From: Ptiloglossa arizonensis
Lineage: Eukaryota; Arthropoda; Insecta; Hymenoptera; Colletidae
Assembly (NCBI RefSeq): GCF_051014685.1
Contig: NC_135055.1
Span: 930,001 to 994,000, forward strand
Reading direction: 5' to 3'
Length of the DNA: 64,000 nucleotides
The translations under genes and the position numbers were made by a program. Below are positions 22,981 to 36,798 of the stretch, piece after piece. Every line of letters begins with the position of its first letter. The stretch's first letter is position 1. The notes beneath the pieces were generated by a model, which saw only the letters and a program-made list of their open reading frames with translations, had not been told where the DNA came from and searched no databases.

Positions 22981-24750
22981 ATGCTCGAAACGAGTAACTA
23001 CAATGACCTAGGGGAAATGTACACATACCGTTGTAATCGGGCGAGATTCTACTTGAAGGTGCAACAGAAAGTTTCCGGATTCGTCAATCCGTTCGCCAGA
23101 TATGGGAGTTTGGAGTTAAGAAATGGTGGAGGAACTATCAAAGTTTTCGCAGTTCTGATGCTAGAAACGAATAACTAGAATGAGCTAGGGGAAAAGTACA
23201 CATACCGTTGTAATGTGGCGAGTTTCTACTTTCAGATGCTACAGAAATTTTGCCGATTTGTCATTTCGTTCGCCAGATATGTGAGTTTGGATTTAAGAAA
23301 TGGTTGAGAAACTATCAAAATGTTCACAGTTCTGATGCTCGAAACGAATAAGTAGAATGGCCTATGGGAAAAGTACACACAACGTTGTAATCGGGCGAGT
23401 TTCTACGTTCAGATGCAACAGAAATTTTTCAGATTCGTCAATCCGTTCGCCAGATATGGGAGTTTGGATTTAAAAATTGTTTGAGAAACAATCAAAATTT
23501 TCGTTGTTCTGATGCTCGAAACGAATAACTAGAATGGCCTAGGGGAAAAGTACACATACCGTTGTAATCGGGAGAGTTTCTACTTTCAGATGCAACAGAA
23601 ATTTTTCAGATTCGTCAATCCGTTCGCCAGATATGGTAGTTTGGAGCTAAGAAACGGTTGAGAAACTATCAAAATTTTCGCAGTTCTGATGCTCGAAACG
23701 AATAACTAGAATTGCCTAGGGGAAAAGTACACATACCGTTGTAATCGGGCGAGTTTCGACTTTCAGATGCAACAGAAATTTTTCGGATTCGTCAATCCGT
23801 TCGCCAGGTATGGGAGTTTGGATTTAAGAATTGTTTGAGAAACTATCAAAATTTTCGCAGTCCTCATGCTCGAAACGAGTAACTAGAATGGCCTAGGGGA
23901 AAAGTACACATTCCGATGTAATCGGGCGAGATTCTACTTTCAGATGCAACAGAAATTTTTCAGATTCGTCAATCCGTTCGCCAGATATGGGAGTTTGGAT
24001 TTAAGATACGGTTGAGAAACTATCAAAATTTTCGCAGTTCTGATGCTCGAAACGAATAACTAGAATGGCCTAGGGGAAAAGTACACATACCGTTGTAATC
24101 GGGCGAGTTTCTACTTTCAGATGCAACAGAAATTTTTCGGATTCGTCAATCCGTTCGCGAGATATGGGAGTTTGGACTTAAGAAACGGTTGAGAAACTAT
24201 CAAAATTTTCGCAGTTCTGATGCTCGAAACGAATAACTAGAATGAGCTAGGGGAAAAGTACACATACCGTCGTAATCGGGCGAGTTTTTGCTTTCAGATG
24301 CAACAGAAATTTTGCGGATTCGTCAATCCGTTCGCCAGATGTGGGAGTTTGGAGTTAAGAAATGGTTGAGACACTATCATAATGTTCACAGTTCTGATGC
24401 TCGAAACGTATAACTAGAATGGCCTAGAGGAAAAGTACACATACCGTTGTGATCGGGCGAGTTCCTACTTTCAGATGCAACAGAAATTTTTCGGATTCGT
24501 CAATCCGTTCGCGAGATATGGCAGTTTGGAGTTAAGAGATGGTTGAGAAACTATCAAAATTTTGGCAGTTCTGATGCTAGAAACGAATAACTAGAATGAG
24601 CTAGGGGAAAAGTACACATACCTTTGTAATGTGGCGAGTTTCTACTTTCAGATGCAACAGAAATTTTGCGGATTTGTCATTTCGTTCGCCAGATATGTGA
24701 GTTTGGATTTAAGAAATGGTTAAGAAACAATCAAGTTTTTCGCAGTTCTG
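22981..24750 (+). repeat. Marker-family HOR unit, 10 monomers (1,770 bp)
   Basis: Exactly 10 x 177 from marker to marker. It lacks the gctgaaaacgaataatt monomer that follows the marker in other units and goes straight to gctagaaacgaataac. It gains monomers with agtcctcatgctcgaaacgag near 23865. One ttcgttgttc variant is present near 23500. Confidence 0.88.
23911..23927 (+). other. Variant of the upstream box-like motif, 8 of 9
   Basis: This copy reads TTCCGATGTAATCGGGC, a single-monomer variant that regains T at position 2. It then matches the CENP-B box at 8 of 9 essential positions, with C instead of T at position 3. It differs from the neighbouring taccgatg monomers by one substitution, so it is most simply a private mutation. 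Confidence 0.35.
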
Positions 24751-26874
24751 ATGCTCGAAACGAGTAACTACAATGACCTAGGGGAAATGTACACATACCG
24801 TTGTAATCGGGCGAGATTCTACTTGAAGGTGCAACAGAAAGTTTCCGGATTCGTCAATCCGTTCGCCAGATATGGGAGTTTGGAGTTAAGAAATGGTGGA
24901 GGAACTATCAAAGTTTTCGCAGTTCTGATGCTGAAAACGAATAATTAGAATGGCCTATGGCAAAATTACACATACCGTTGTAATCGGGCGAGTCTCTACT
25001 TTCAGATGCAATATAAACTTTTCAGATTCGTCAATCCGTTCCCGAGATATGGCAGTTTGGAGTTAAGAAATGGTTGAGAAACTATCAAAATTTTGGCAGT
25101 TCTGATGCTAGAAACGAATAACTAGAATGAGCTAGGGGAAAAGTACACATACCGTTGTAATGTGGCGAGTTTCTACTTTCAGATGCAACAGAAATTTTTC
25201 AGATTCGTCAATCCGTTCGCCAGATATGGGAGTTTGGATTTAAAAATTGTTTGAGAAACAATCAAAATTTTCGTTGTTCCGATGCTCGAAACGAATAACT
25301 AGAATGGCCTAGGGGAAAAGTACACATACCGTTGTAATCGGGCGAGTATCTACTTTCAGATGCAACAGAAATTTTTCAGATTCGTCAATCCGTTCGCCAG
25401 ATATGGTAGTTTGGAGCTAAGAAACGGTTGAGAAACTATCAAAATTTTCGCAGTTCTGATGCTCGAAACGAATAACTAGAATTGCCTAGGGGAAAAGTAC
25501 ACATACCGTTGTAATCGCGCGAGTTTCGACTTTCAGATGCAACAGAAACTTTTCGGATTCGTCAATCCGTTCGCCAGGTATGGGAGTTTGGATTTAAGAA
25601 TTGTTTGAGAAACTATCAAAATTTTCGTTGTTCTGATGCTCGAAACGAATAACTAGAATGGCCTAGGGGAAAAGTACACATACCGTTGTAATCGGGCGAG
25701 TTTCTACTTTCAGATGCAACAGAAATTTTTCAGATTCGTCAATCCGTTCGCCAGATATGGTAGTTTGGAGCTAAGAAACGGTTGAGAAACTATCAAAATT
25801 TTCGCAGTTCTGATGCTCGAAACGAATAACTAGAATTGCCTAGGGGAAAAGTACACATACCGTTGTAATCGGGCGAGTTTCGACTTTCAGATGCAACAGA
25901 AATTTTTCGGATTCGCCAATCCGTTCGCCAGGTATGGGAGTTTGGATTTAAGAATTGTTTGAGAAACTATCAAAATTTTCGCAGTCCTCATGCTCGAAAC
26001 GAGTAACTAGAATGGCCTAGGGGAAAAGTACACATACCGATGTAATCGGGCGAGATTCTACTTTCAGATGCAACAGACATTTTTCAGATTCGTCAATCCG
26101 TTCGCCAGATATGGGAGTTTGGATTTAAGATACGGTTGAGAAACTATCAAAATTTTCGCAGTTCTGATGCTCGAAACGAATAACTAGAATGGCCTAGGGG
26201 AAAAGTACACATACCGTTGTAATCGGGCGAGTTTCTACTTTCAGATGCAACAGAAATTTTTCGGATTCGTCAATCCGTTCGCGAGATATGGGAGTTTGGA
26301 CTTAAGAAACGGTTGAGAAACTATCAAAATTTTCGCAGTTCTGATGCTCGAAACGAATAACTAGAATGAGCTAGGGGAAAAGTACACATACCGTCGTAAT
26401 CGGGCGAGTTTTTGCTTTCAGATGCAACAGAAATTTTGCGGATTCGTCAATCCGTTCGCCAGATGTGGGAGTTTGGAGTTAAGAAATGGTTGAGACACTA
26501 TCAAAATGTTCACAGTTCTGATGCTCGAAACGTATAACTAGAATGGCCTAGAGGAAAAGTACACATACCGTTGTGATCGGGCGAGTTCCTACTTTCAGAT
26601 GCAACAGAAATTTTTCGGATTCGTCAATCCGTTCGCGAGATATGGCAGTTTGGAGTTAAGAGATGGTTGAGAAACTATCAAAATTTTGGCAGTACTGATG
26701 CTAGAAACGAATAACTAGAATGAGCTAGGGGAAAAGTACACATACCGTTGTAATGTGGCGAGTTTCTACTTTCAGATGCAACAGAAATTTTGCGGATTTG
26801 TCATTTCGTTCGCCAGATATGTGAGTTTGGATTTAAGAAATGGTTAAGAAACAATCAAGTTTTTCGCAGTTCTG
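24751..26874 (+). repeat. Marker-family HOR unit, 12 monomers (2,124 bp), copy 1
   Basis: Exactly 12 x 177. It contains the ttcgttgttc monomer twice, near 25271 and 25625 (354 bp apart), so a dimer has been duplicated relative to the units around it. The next unit repeats the same order at the same spacing. Confidence 0.92.
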
Positions 26875-28998
26875 ATGCTCGAAACGAGTAACTACAATGA
26901 CCTAGGGGAAATGTGCACATACCGTTGTAATCGGGCGAGATTCTACTTGAAGGTGCAACAGAAAGTTTCCGGATTCGTCAATCCGTTCGCCAGATATGGG
27001 AGTTTGGAGTTAAGAAATGGTGGAGGAACTATCAAAGTTTTCGCAGTTCTGATGCTGAAAACGAATAATTAGAATGGCCTATGGCAAAATTACACATACC
27101 GTTGTAGTCGGGCGAGTCTCTACTTTCAGATGCAATATAAACTTTTCAGATTCGTCAATCCGTTCCCGAGATATGGCAGTTTGGAGTTAAGAAATGGTTG
27201 AGAAACTATCAAAATTTTGGCAGTTCTGATGCTAGAAACGAATAACTAGAATGAGCTAGGGGAAAAGTACACATACCGTTGTAATGTGGCGAGTTTCTAC
27301 TTTCAGATGCAACAGAAATTTTTCAGATTCGTCAATCCGTTCGCCAGATATGGGAGTTTGGATTTAAAAATTGTTTGAGAAACAATCAAAATTTTCGTTG
27401 TTCTGATGCTCGAAACGAATAACTAGAATGGCCTAGGGGAAAAGTACACATACCGTTGTAATCGGGCGAGTATCTACTTTCAGATGCAACAGAAATTTTT
27501 CAGATTCGTCAATCCGTTCGCCAGATATGGTAGTTTGGAGCTAAGAAACGGTTGAGAAACTATCAAAATTTTCGCAGTTCTGATGCTCGAAACGAATAAC
27601 TAGAATTGCCTAGGGGAAAAGTACACATACCGTTGTAATCGCGCGAGTTTCGACTTTCAGATGCAACAGAAATTTTTCGGATTCGTCAATCCGTTCGCCA
27701 GGTATGGGAGTTTGGATTTAAGAATTGTTTGAGAAACTATCAAAATTTTCGTTGTTCTGATGCTCGAAACGAATAACTAGAATGGCCAAGGGGAAAAGTA
27801 CACATACCGTTGTAATCGGGCGAGTTTCTACTTTCAGATGCAACAGAAATTTTTCAGATTCGTCAATCCGTTCGCCAGATATGGTAGTTTGGAGCTAAGA
27901 AACGGTTGAGAAACTATCAAAATTTTCGCAGTTCTGATGCTCGAAACGAATAACTAGAATTGCCTAGGGGAAAAGTACACATACCGTTGTAATCGGGCGA
28001 GTTTCGACTTTCAGATGCAACAGAAATTTTTCGGATTCGTCAATCCGTTCGCCAGGTATGGGAGTTTGGATTTAAGAATTGTTTGAGAAACTATCAAAAT
28101 TTTCGCAGTCCTCATGCTCGAAACGAGTAACTAGAATGGCCTAGGGGAAAAGTACACATACCGATGTAATCGGGCGAGATTCTACTTTCAGATGCAACAG
28201 AAATTTTTCAGATTCGTCAATCCGTTCGCCAGATATGGGAGTTTGGATTTAAGATACGGTTGAGAAACTATCAAAATTTTCGCAGTTCTGATGCTCGAAA
28301 CGAATAACTAGAATGGCCTAGGGGAAAAGTACACATACCGTTGTAATCGGGCGAGTTTCTACTTTCAGATGCAACAGAAATTTTTCGGATTCGTCAATCC
28401 GTTCGCGAGATATGGGAGTTTGGACTTAAGAAACGGTTGAGAAACTATCAAAATTTTCGCAGTTCTGATGCTCGAAAGGAATAACTAGAATGAGCTAGGG
28501 GAAAAGTACACATACCGTCGTAATCGGGCGAGTTTTTGCTTTCAGATGCAACAGAAATTTTGCGGATTCGTCAATCCGTTCGCCAGATGTGGGAGTTTGG
28601 AGTTAAGAAATGGTTGAGACACTATCAAAATGTTCACAGTTCTGATGCTCGAAACGTATAACTAGAATGGCCTAGAGGAAAAGTACACATACCGTTGTGA
28701 TCGGGCGAGTTCCTACTTTCAGATGCAACAGAAATTTTTCGGATTCGTCAATCCGTTCGCGAGATATGGCAGTTTGGAGTTAAGAGATGGTTGAGAAACT
28801 ATCAAAATTTTGGCAGTTCTGATGCTAGAAACGAATAACTAGAATGAGCTAGGGGAAAAGTACACATACCGTTGTAATGTGGCGAGTTTCTACTTTCAGA
28901 TGCAACAGAAATTTTGCGGATTTGTCATTTCGTTCGCCAGATATGTGAGTTTGGATTTAAGAAATGGTTAAGAAACAATCAAGTTTTTCGCAGTTCTG
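26875..28998 (+). repeat. Marker-family HOR unit, 12 monomers (2,124 bp), copy 2
   Basis: Near-identical tandem copy of 24751-26874. Private changes seen are gtgcacat in the marker monomer (about 26914), gtagtcggg near 27106 and gccaaggg near 27786. It carries the same duplicated dimer, with ttcgttgttc near 27395 and 27750. Confidence 0.92.
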
Positions 28999-31475
28999 AT
29001 GCTCGAAACGAGTAACTACAATGACCTAGGGGAAATGTACACATACCGTTGTAATCGGGCGAGATTCTACTTGAAGGTGCAACAGAAAGTTTCCGGATTC
29101 GTCAATCCGTTCGCCAGATATGGGAGTTTGGAGTTAAGAAATGGTGGAGGAACTATCAAAGTTTTCGCAGTTCTGATGCTGAAAACGAATAATTAGAATG
29201 GCCTATGGCAAAATTACACATACCGTTGTAATCGGGCGAGTCTCTACTTTCAGATGCAATATAAACTTTTCAGATTCGTCAATCCGTTCCCGAGATATGG
29301 CAGTTTGGAGTTAAGAAATGGTTGAGAAACTATCAAAATTTTGGCAGTTCTGATGCTAGAAACGAATAACTAGAATGAGCTAGGGGAAAAGTACACATAC
29401 CGTTGTAATGTGGCGAGTTTCTACTTTCAGATGCAACAGAAATTTTTCAGATTCGTCAATCCTTTCGCCAGATATGGGAGTTTGGATTTAAAAATTGTTT
29501 GAGAAACAATCAAAATTTTCGTTGTTCTGATGCTCGAAACGAATAACTAGAATGGCCTAGGGGAAAAGTACACATACCGTTGTAATCGGGCGAGTATCTT
29601 CTTTCAGATGCAACAGAAATTTTTCAGATTCGTCAATCCGTTCGCCAGATATGGTAGTTTGGAGCTAAGAAACGGTTGAGAAACTATCAAAATTTTCGCA
29701 GTTCTGATGCTCGAAACGAATAACTAGAATTGCCTAGGGGAAAAGTACACATACCGTTGTAATCGCGCGAGTTTCGACTTTCAGATGCAACAGAAATTTG
29801 TCGGATTCGTCAATCCGTTCGCCAGGTATGGGAGTTTGGATTTAAGAATTGTTTGAGAAACTATCAAAATTTTCGCAGTCCTCATGCTCGAAACGAGTAA
29901 CTAGAATGGCCTAGGGGAAAAGTACACATACCGATGTAATCGGGCGAGATTCTACTTTCAGATGCAACAGAAATTTTTCAGATTCGTCAATCCGTTCACC
30001 AGATATGGGAGTTTGGATATAAGATACGGTTGAGAAACTATCAAAATTTTCGCAGTTCTCATGCTCGAATCGAATAACTAGAATGGCCTAGGGGAAAAGT
30101 ACACACAGCGTTGTAATCGGGCCAGTTTCTACCTTCAGATGCAACAGAAATTTTTCGGATTCGTCAATCCGTTTGCCAGATATGGTAGTTTGGAGCTAAG
30201 AAACGGTTGAGAAACTATCAAAATATTCGCAGTTCTGATGCTCGAAACGAATAACTAGAATGGCCTAGAGGAAAACTACATATACCGTTGTAATCGGGCG
30301 AGTTTCTACTTTCAGGTGCAACACAAATTTTGCGGATTCGTCAAACCGTTCGTGTGATATGGCAGTTTGGAGCTAAAAAACGGTTGAGGAACTATCAAAA
30401 TTTTCGCAGTTCTGATGCTGGTAACCAATAACTAGAATGAGCTAGGGGAAAAGTACAATACCGTTGTAATGTGGCGAGTTTCTACTTTCAGATGCAACAG
30501 AAGTATTGCGGATTCGTCAATCTGTTCGCCAGATATGGGAGTTTGGAGTTAAGAAATGGTTGAGAAACTATCAAAATGTTAACAGTTCTGATGCTCGAAA
30601 CGAATAACTAGAATGGCCTAAAGGAAAACTACACATACCGTTGTAATCGGGCGAGTTCCTACTTTCAGATGCAACAGAAATTTTTCAGATTCGTCAATCC
30701 GTTCGCCAGATATGGGAGTTTGGATTTAAGATACGGTTGAGAAACTATCAAAATTTTCGCAGTTCTGATGCTCGAAACGAATAACTAGAATGGCCTAGGG
30801 GAAAAGTACACATACCGTTGTAATCGGGCGAGTTTCTACTTTCAGATGCAACAGAAATTTTTCGGATTCGTCAATCCGTTCGCGAGATATGGGAGTTTGG
30901 ACTTAAGAAACGGTTGAGAAACTATCAAAATTTTCGCAGTTCTGATGCTCGAAACGAATAACTAGAATGAGCTAGGGGAAAAGTACACATACCGTCGTAA
31001 TCGGGCGAGTTTTTGCTTTCAGATGCAACAGAAATTTTGCGGATTCGTCAATCCGTTCGCCAGATATGGGAGTTTGGAGTTAAGAAATGGTTGAGACACT
31101 ATCAAAATGTTCACAGTTCTGATGCTCGAAACGTATAACTAAAATGGCCTAGAGGAAAAGTACACATACCGTTGTGATCGGGCGATTTCCTACTTTCAGA
31201 TGCAACAGAAATTTTTCGGATTCGTCAATCCGTTCGCGAGATATGGCAGTTTGGAGTTAAGAGATGGTTGAGAAACTATCAAAATTTTGGCAGTTCTGAT
31301 GCTAGAAACGAATAACTAGAATGAGCTAGGGGAAAAGTACACATACCGTTGTAATGTGGCGAGTTTCTACTTTCAGATGCAACAGAAATTTTGCGGATTT
31401 GTCATTTCGTTCGCCAGATATGTGAGTTTGTATTTAAGAAATGGTTAAGAAACAATCAAGTTTTTCGCAGTTCTG
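28999..31475 (+). repeat. Marker-family HOR unit, 14 monomers (2,477 bp)
   Basis: This is 14 x 177 minus 1. Compared with the 12-monomer units it lacks the extra ttcgttgttc dimer (only one, near 29520). It gains four monomers at about 30061-30768 with rare variants: gctcgaatcg, aaaactacatatacc, ggtaaccaataac and ctaaaggaaaac. The missing base is in the short monomer with gtacaatacc near 30453. The unit is repeated at offset 2,477 as far as about 33161. Confidence 0.9.
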
Positions 31476-33161
31476 ATGCTCGAAACGAGTAACTACAATG
31501 ACCTAGGGGAAATGTACACATACCGTTGTAATCGGGCGAGATTCTACTTGAAGGTGCAACAGAAAGTTTCCGGATTCGTCAATCCGTTCGCCAGATATGG
31601 GAGTTTGGAGTTAAGAAATGGTGGAGGAACTATCAAAGTTTTCGCAGTTCTGATGCTGAAAACGAATAATTAGAATGGCCTATGGCAAAATTACACATAC
31701 CGTTGTAATCGGGCGAGTCTCTACTTTCAGATGCAATATAAACTTTTCAGATTCGTCAATCCGTTCCCGAGATATGGCAGTTTGGAGTTAAGAAATGGTT
31801 GAGAAACTATCAAAATTTTGGCAGTTCTGATGCTAGAAACGAATAACTAGAATGAGCTAGGGGAAAAGTACACATACCGTTGTAATGTGGCGAGTTTCTA
31901 CTTTCAGATGCAACAGAAATTTTTCAGATTCGTCAATCCGTTCGCCAGATATGGGAGTTTGGATTTAAAAATTGTTTGAGAAACAATCAAAATTTTCGTT
32001 GTTCTGATGCTCGAAACGAATAACTAGAATGGCCTAGGGGAAAAGTACACATACCGTTGTAATCGGGCGAGTATCTACTTTCAGATGCAACAGAAATTTT
32101 TCAGATTCGTCAATCCGTTCGCCAGATATGGTAGTTTGGAGCTAAGAAACGGTTGAGAAACTATCAAAATTTTCGCAGTTCTGATGCTCGAAACGAATAA
32201 CTAGAATTGCCTAGGGGAAAAGTACACATACCGTTGTAATCGGGCGAGTTTCGACTTTCAGATGCAACAGAAATTTTTCGTATTCGTCAATCCGTTCGCC
32301 AGGTATGGGAGTTTGGATTTAAGAATTGTTTGAGAAACTATCAAAATTTTCGCAGTCCTCATGCTCGAAACGAGTAACTAGAATGGCCTAGGGGAAAAGT
32401 ACACATACCGATGTAATCGGGCGAGATTCTACTTTCAGATGCAACAGAAATTTTTCAGATTCGTCAATCCGTTCACCAGATATGGGAGTTTGGATTTAAG
32501 ATACGGTTGAGAAACTATCAAAATTTTCGCAGTTCTCATGCTCGAATCGAATAACTAGAATGGCCTAGGGGAAAAGTACACACAGCGTTGTAATCGGGCC
32601 AGTTTCTACCTTCAGATGCAACAGAAATTTTTCGGATTCGTCAATCCGTTTGCCAGATATGGTAGTTTGGAGCTAAGAAACGGTTGAGAAACTATCAAAA
32701 TATTCGCAGTTCTGATGCTCGAAACGAATAACTAGAATGGCCTAGAGGAAAACTACATATACCGTTGTAATCGGGCGAGTTTCTACTATCAGGTGCAACA
32801 CAAATTTTGCGGATTCGTCAAACCGTTCGTGTGATATGGCAGTTTGGAGCTAAAAAACGGTTGAGGAACTATCAAAATTTTCGCAGTTCTGATGCTCGTA
32901 ACCAATAACTAGAATGAGCTAGGGGAAAAGTACAATACCGTTGTAAAGTGGCGAGTTTCTACTTTCAGATGCAACAGAAGTATTGCGGATTCGTCAATCT
33001 GTTCGCCAGATATGGGAGTTTGGAGTTAAGAAATGGTTGAGAAACTAACAAAATGTTCACAGGTCTGATGCTCGAAACGAATAACTAGAATGGTCTAAAG
33101 GAAAACTACACATACCGTTGTAATCGGGCGAGTTCCTACTTTCAGATGCAACAGAAATTTT
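31476..33161 (+). repeat. Marker-family HOR unit, incomplete copy of the 14-monomer form
   Basis: This follows 28999-31475 at an offset of 2,477 bp, including the four added monomers (gctcgaatcg at 32540, ctaaaggaaaac near 33096). Past about 33161 it departs: the first copy has cagattcg and ggatttaagatacgg, while this one has cggattcg and ggagctaag. No further full marker monomer follows until 42273, so this is the right edge of the family. Confidence 0.88.
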
Positions 33162-33435
33162 TCGGATTCGTCAATCCGTTCGCCAGATATGGTAGTTTGG
33201 AGCTAAGAAACGGTTGAGAAACTATCAAAATTTTCGCAGTTCCGATGCTCGAAACGAATAACTAGAATTGCCTAGGGGAAAAGTACACATACCGTTGTAA
33301 TCGGGCGAGTTTCGACTTTCAGATGCAACAGAAATATTTCGGATTCGTCAATCCGTTCGCCAGGTATGGGAGTTTGGATTTAAGAGTTGTTTGAGAAACT
33401 ATCAAAATTTTCGCAGTCCTCATGCTCGAAACGAG

Positions 33436-33914
33436 TAACTAGAATGGCCTAGGGGAAAAGTACACATACCGATGTAATCGGGCGAGTTTCTACTTTCAGA
33501 TGCAACTGAAATTTTTCGGATTCGTCAATCCATTCGCCAGATATGGGATTTTGGATTTAACAATTGTTTGAGAAACTATCAAAATTTTCGCAGTTCTGAT
33601 GCTCGACACGAATAAGTAGAATGGCCTAGGGGAAAAGTGCACATACCGTTGCAATCGGGCGAGATACTACTTTCAGATGCAACAGAAATTTTGCGGATTT
33701 GTCAAACCGTTCGTAAGACATGGCAGTTTGGAGCTAAGAAACGGTTGAGAAACTATCAAAATTTTCGCAGTTCTGATGCTCGAAACGAATAACTAGAATG
33801 GCCTAGGGGAAAAGTACACATACCGATGTAATCGGGCGAGTTTCTACTTTCAGATGCAACAGAAATTTTTCAGATTCGTCAATCCGTTCGCCAGATATGG
33901 GAGTTTGGATTTAA
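33436..33914 (+). repeat. Block shared with 36799-37277
   Basis: About 480 bases (2.7 monomers) match at a constant offset of 3,363 bp (19 x 177). Shared rare variants are gcaactgaaattttt, gggattttggatttaac, gcgagatactac and cgtaagacatgg. Differences include cattcgcc against cgttcgcc and aataagtag against aataactag. Confidence 0.85.
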
Positions 33915-36798
33915 GATACGGTTGAGAAACTATCAAAATTTTCGCAGTTCTCATGCTCGAATCGAATAACTAGAATGGCCTAGGGGAAAAGTACACACAG
34001 CCTTGTAATCGTGCGAGTTTCTACCTTCAGATGCAACAGAAATTTTTCGGATTCGTCAATCCGTTTGCCAGATATGGTAGTTTGGAGCTAAGACGCGGTT
34101 GAGAAACTATCAAAATATTCGCAGTTCTGATGCTCGAAACGAATAACTAGAATTGCCTAGGGGAAAAGTACACATACCGTTGTAATCGGGCGAGTTTCTA
34201 CTTTCAGGTGCAACACAAATTTTGCGGATTCGTCAAACCGTTCGTGTGATATGGCAGTTTGGAGCTAAAAAACGGTTGAGGAACTATCAAAATTTTCGCA
34301 GTTCTGATGCTCGAAACCAATAACTAGAATGAGCTAGGGGAAAAGTACACATACCGTTGTAATCGGGCGAGTTCCTACTTTCAGATGCAACAGAAATTTT
34401 TCGGATTCGTCAATCCGTTCGCCAGATATGGTAGTTTGGAGCTAAGAAACGGTTGAGAAACTATCAAAATTTTCGCAGTTCTGATGCTCGAAACGAATAA
34501 CTAGAATTGCCTAGGGGAAAAGTACACATACCGTTGTAATCGGGCGAGTTTCGACTTTCAGATGCAACAGAAATTTTTCGGATTCGTCAATCCGTTCGCC
34601 AGGTATGGGAGTTTGGATTTAAGAATTGTTTGAGAAGCTATCAAAATTTTCGCAGTCCTCATTCTCGAAACGAGTAACTAGAATGGCCTAGGGGAAAAGT
34701 ACACATACCGATGTAATCGGGCGAGTTTCTACTTTCAGATGCAACTGAAATTTTTCGGATTCGTCAATCCGTTCGCCAGATATGGGATTTTGGATTTAAC
34801 AATTGTTTGAGAAACTATCAAAATTTTCGCAGTTCTGATGCTCGACACGAATAACTAGAATGAGCTAGGGGAAAAGTACACGTACCGTTGTAATCGGGCG
34901 AGTTTCTACTTTCAGATGCAACAGAAATTTTGCGGATTCGTCAAACCGTTCGTGAGATATGCCAGTTTGGAGCTAAGAAACGGTTGAGGAACTATCAAAA
35001 TTTTCGCAGTTCTGATGCTCGAAACCAATAACTAGAATGAGCTAGGGGAAAAGTGCACATACCGTTGTAATGTGGCGAGTTTCTGCTTTCAGATGCAACA
35101 GAAGTTTTGCGGATTTGTCAATCCGTTCGCCAGATATGGGAGTTTGGAGTTAAGAAATGGTTGAGAAACTATCAAAATGTTCACAGTTCTGATGCTCGAA
35201 ACGAACAAGTAGAATGGCCTAGGGGAAAAGTACACATACCGTTGTAATCGGGCGAGTTTCGACTTTCACATGCAACGGAAATTTTTCGGATTCGTCAGTC
35301 CGTTCGCCAGATATGGCAGTTTGGATTTAAGAATTGTTTGAGAAACTATCAAAATTTTCGCAGTCCTCATGCTCGAAACGAATAACTAGAATGGCATAGG
35401 GGAAAAGTACACATACCGATGTAATCGGGCGAGTTTCTACTTTCAGATGCAACAGAAATTTTTCGGATTCGTCAATCCGTTCGCCAGATATGGGAGTTTG
35501 GATTTATGAACTGTTTGAGAAACTATCAAAGTTTTCGCAGTTCTGATGCTCGAAACGAATAACTAGAATGGCCTATGGGAAAAGTGCACATACCGTTGTA
35601 ATCGGGCGAGTTGCTACTTTCAGATGCAACAGAAATTTTTCGGATTCGTCAATCCGTTCGCCAGATATGGGAGTTTGTAGTTAAGAAATGGTTGAGAAGC
35701 TATCAAAATTTTCGCAGTTCTGATGCTCGAAACGAATAACTAGAATGGCCTAGGGGAAAAGTACGCATACCTTTGTAATCGGGCGAGTTTCTACTTTCAG
35801 ATGCAAATAAAACCTTGAGGATTCGTCAATCCGTTCGCGAGATATGGGAGTTTGGACTTAAGAAGTGGTTCAGAAACCATCAAAATTTTGGCAATTCTGA
35901 TGCTCGAAACGAATAACTAGAATGGCATAGGGGAAAAGTACGCATACCTTTGTAATCGGGCGAGTTTCTACTTTCAGATGCAAATAAAACCTTGAGGATT
36001 ATTCAATCCGTTCGCCAGATATGGGAGTTTGGAGTTAAGAAATGGTTGAGAAGCTATCAAAGTTTTCGCAGTTCTGATGCTCGAAGCGAATAACTAGAAT
36101 GACCTAGGGGAAATGTACACATACCGTTGTAATCGGGCGAGATTCTACTTGAAGGTGCAACAGAAATTTTGCGTATTAGTCAATCCGTTCGCGAAATATG
36201 GCTGTTTGGAGCTAAGAAACGGTTGAGAAACTATCAAAATTTTCGCCGTTCTGATGCTCGAAACGAATAACTAGAATGGCCTAGGGGAAAAGTATGCATA
36301 CCGTTGTAATCGGCCGAGTTTCTACTTTCACATGCAACAGAAATTTTTCGGATTCGTCAATCCGTTCCCCAGATATGGGAGTTTTGATTTAATATATGGT
36401 TGAGAAACTATCAAAATTTTCGCAGTTCTGATGCTCGAAACGAATAACTAGAACGGCCTAGAAGAAAACTACATATACCGTGGTAATCGGGCGAGTTCCT
36501 ACTTTCAGATGCAACAGAAATTTTTCGGATTCGTCAATCCGTTCGCCAGATATGGTAGTTTGGAGCTAAGAAACGGTTGTGAAACTATCAAAATTTTCGC
36601 AGTTCTGATGCACGAAATGAATAACTACAATTGCCTAAGGGAAAAGTACACATACCGTTGTAATCGGGCGAGTTTCTACTTTCAGATGCAACAGCAATTT
36701 TGCGGATTCGTTAATCAGTTCGCGAGATATGGCAGTTTGGTTATAAGGAACGGTCGAGAAACTATCAAAATTTTCGCAGTTCTGATGCTAGAAACGAA

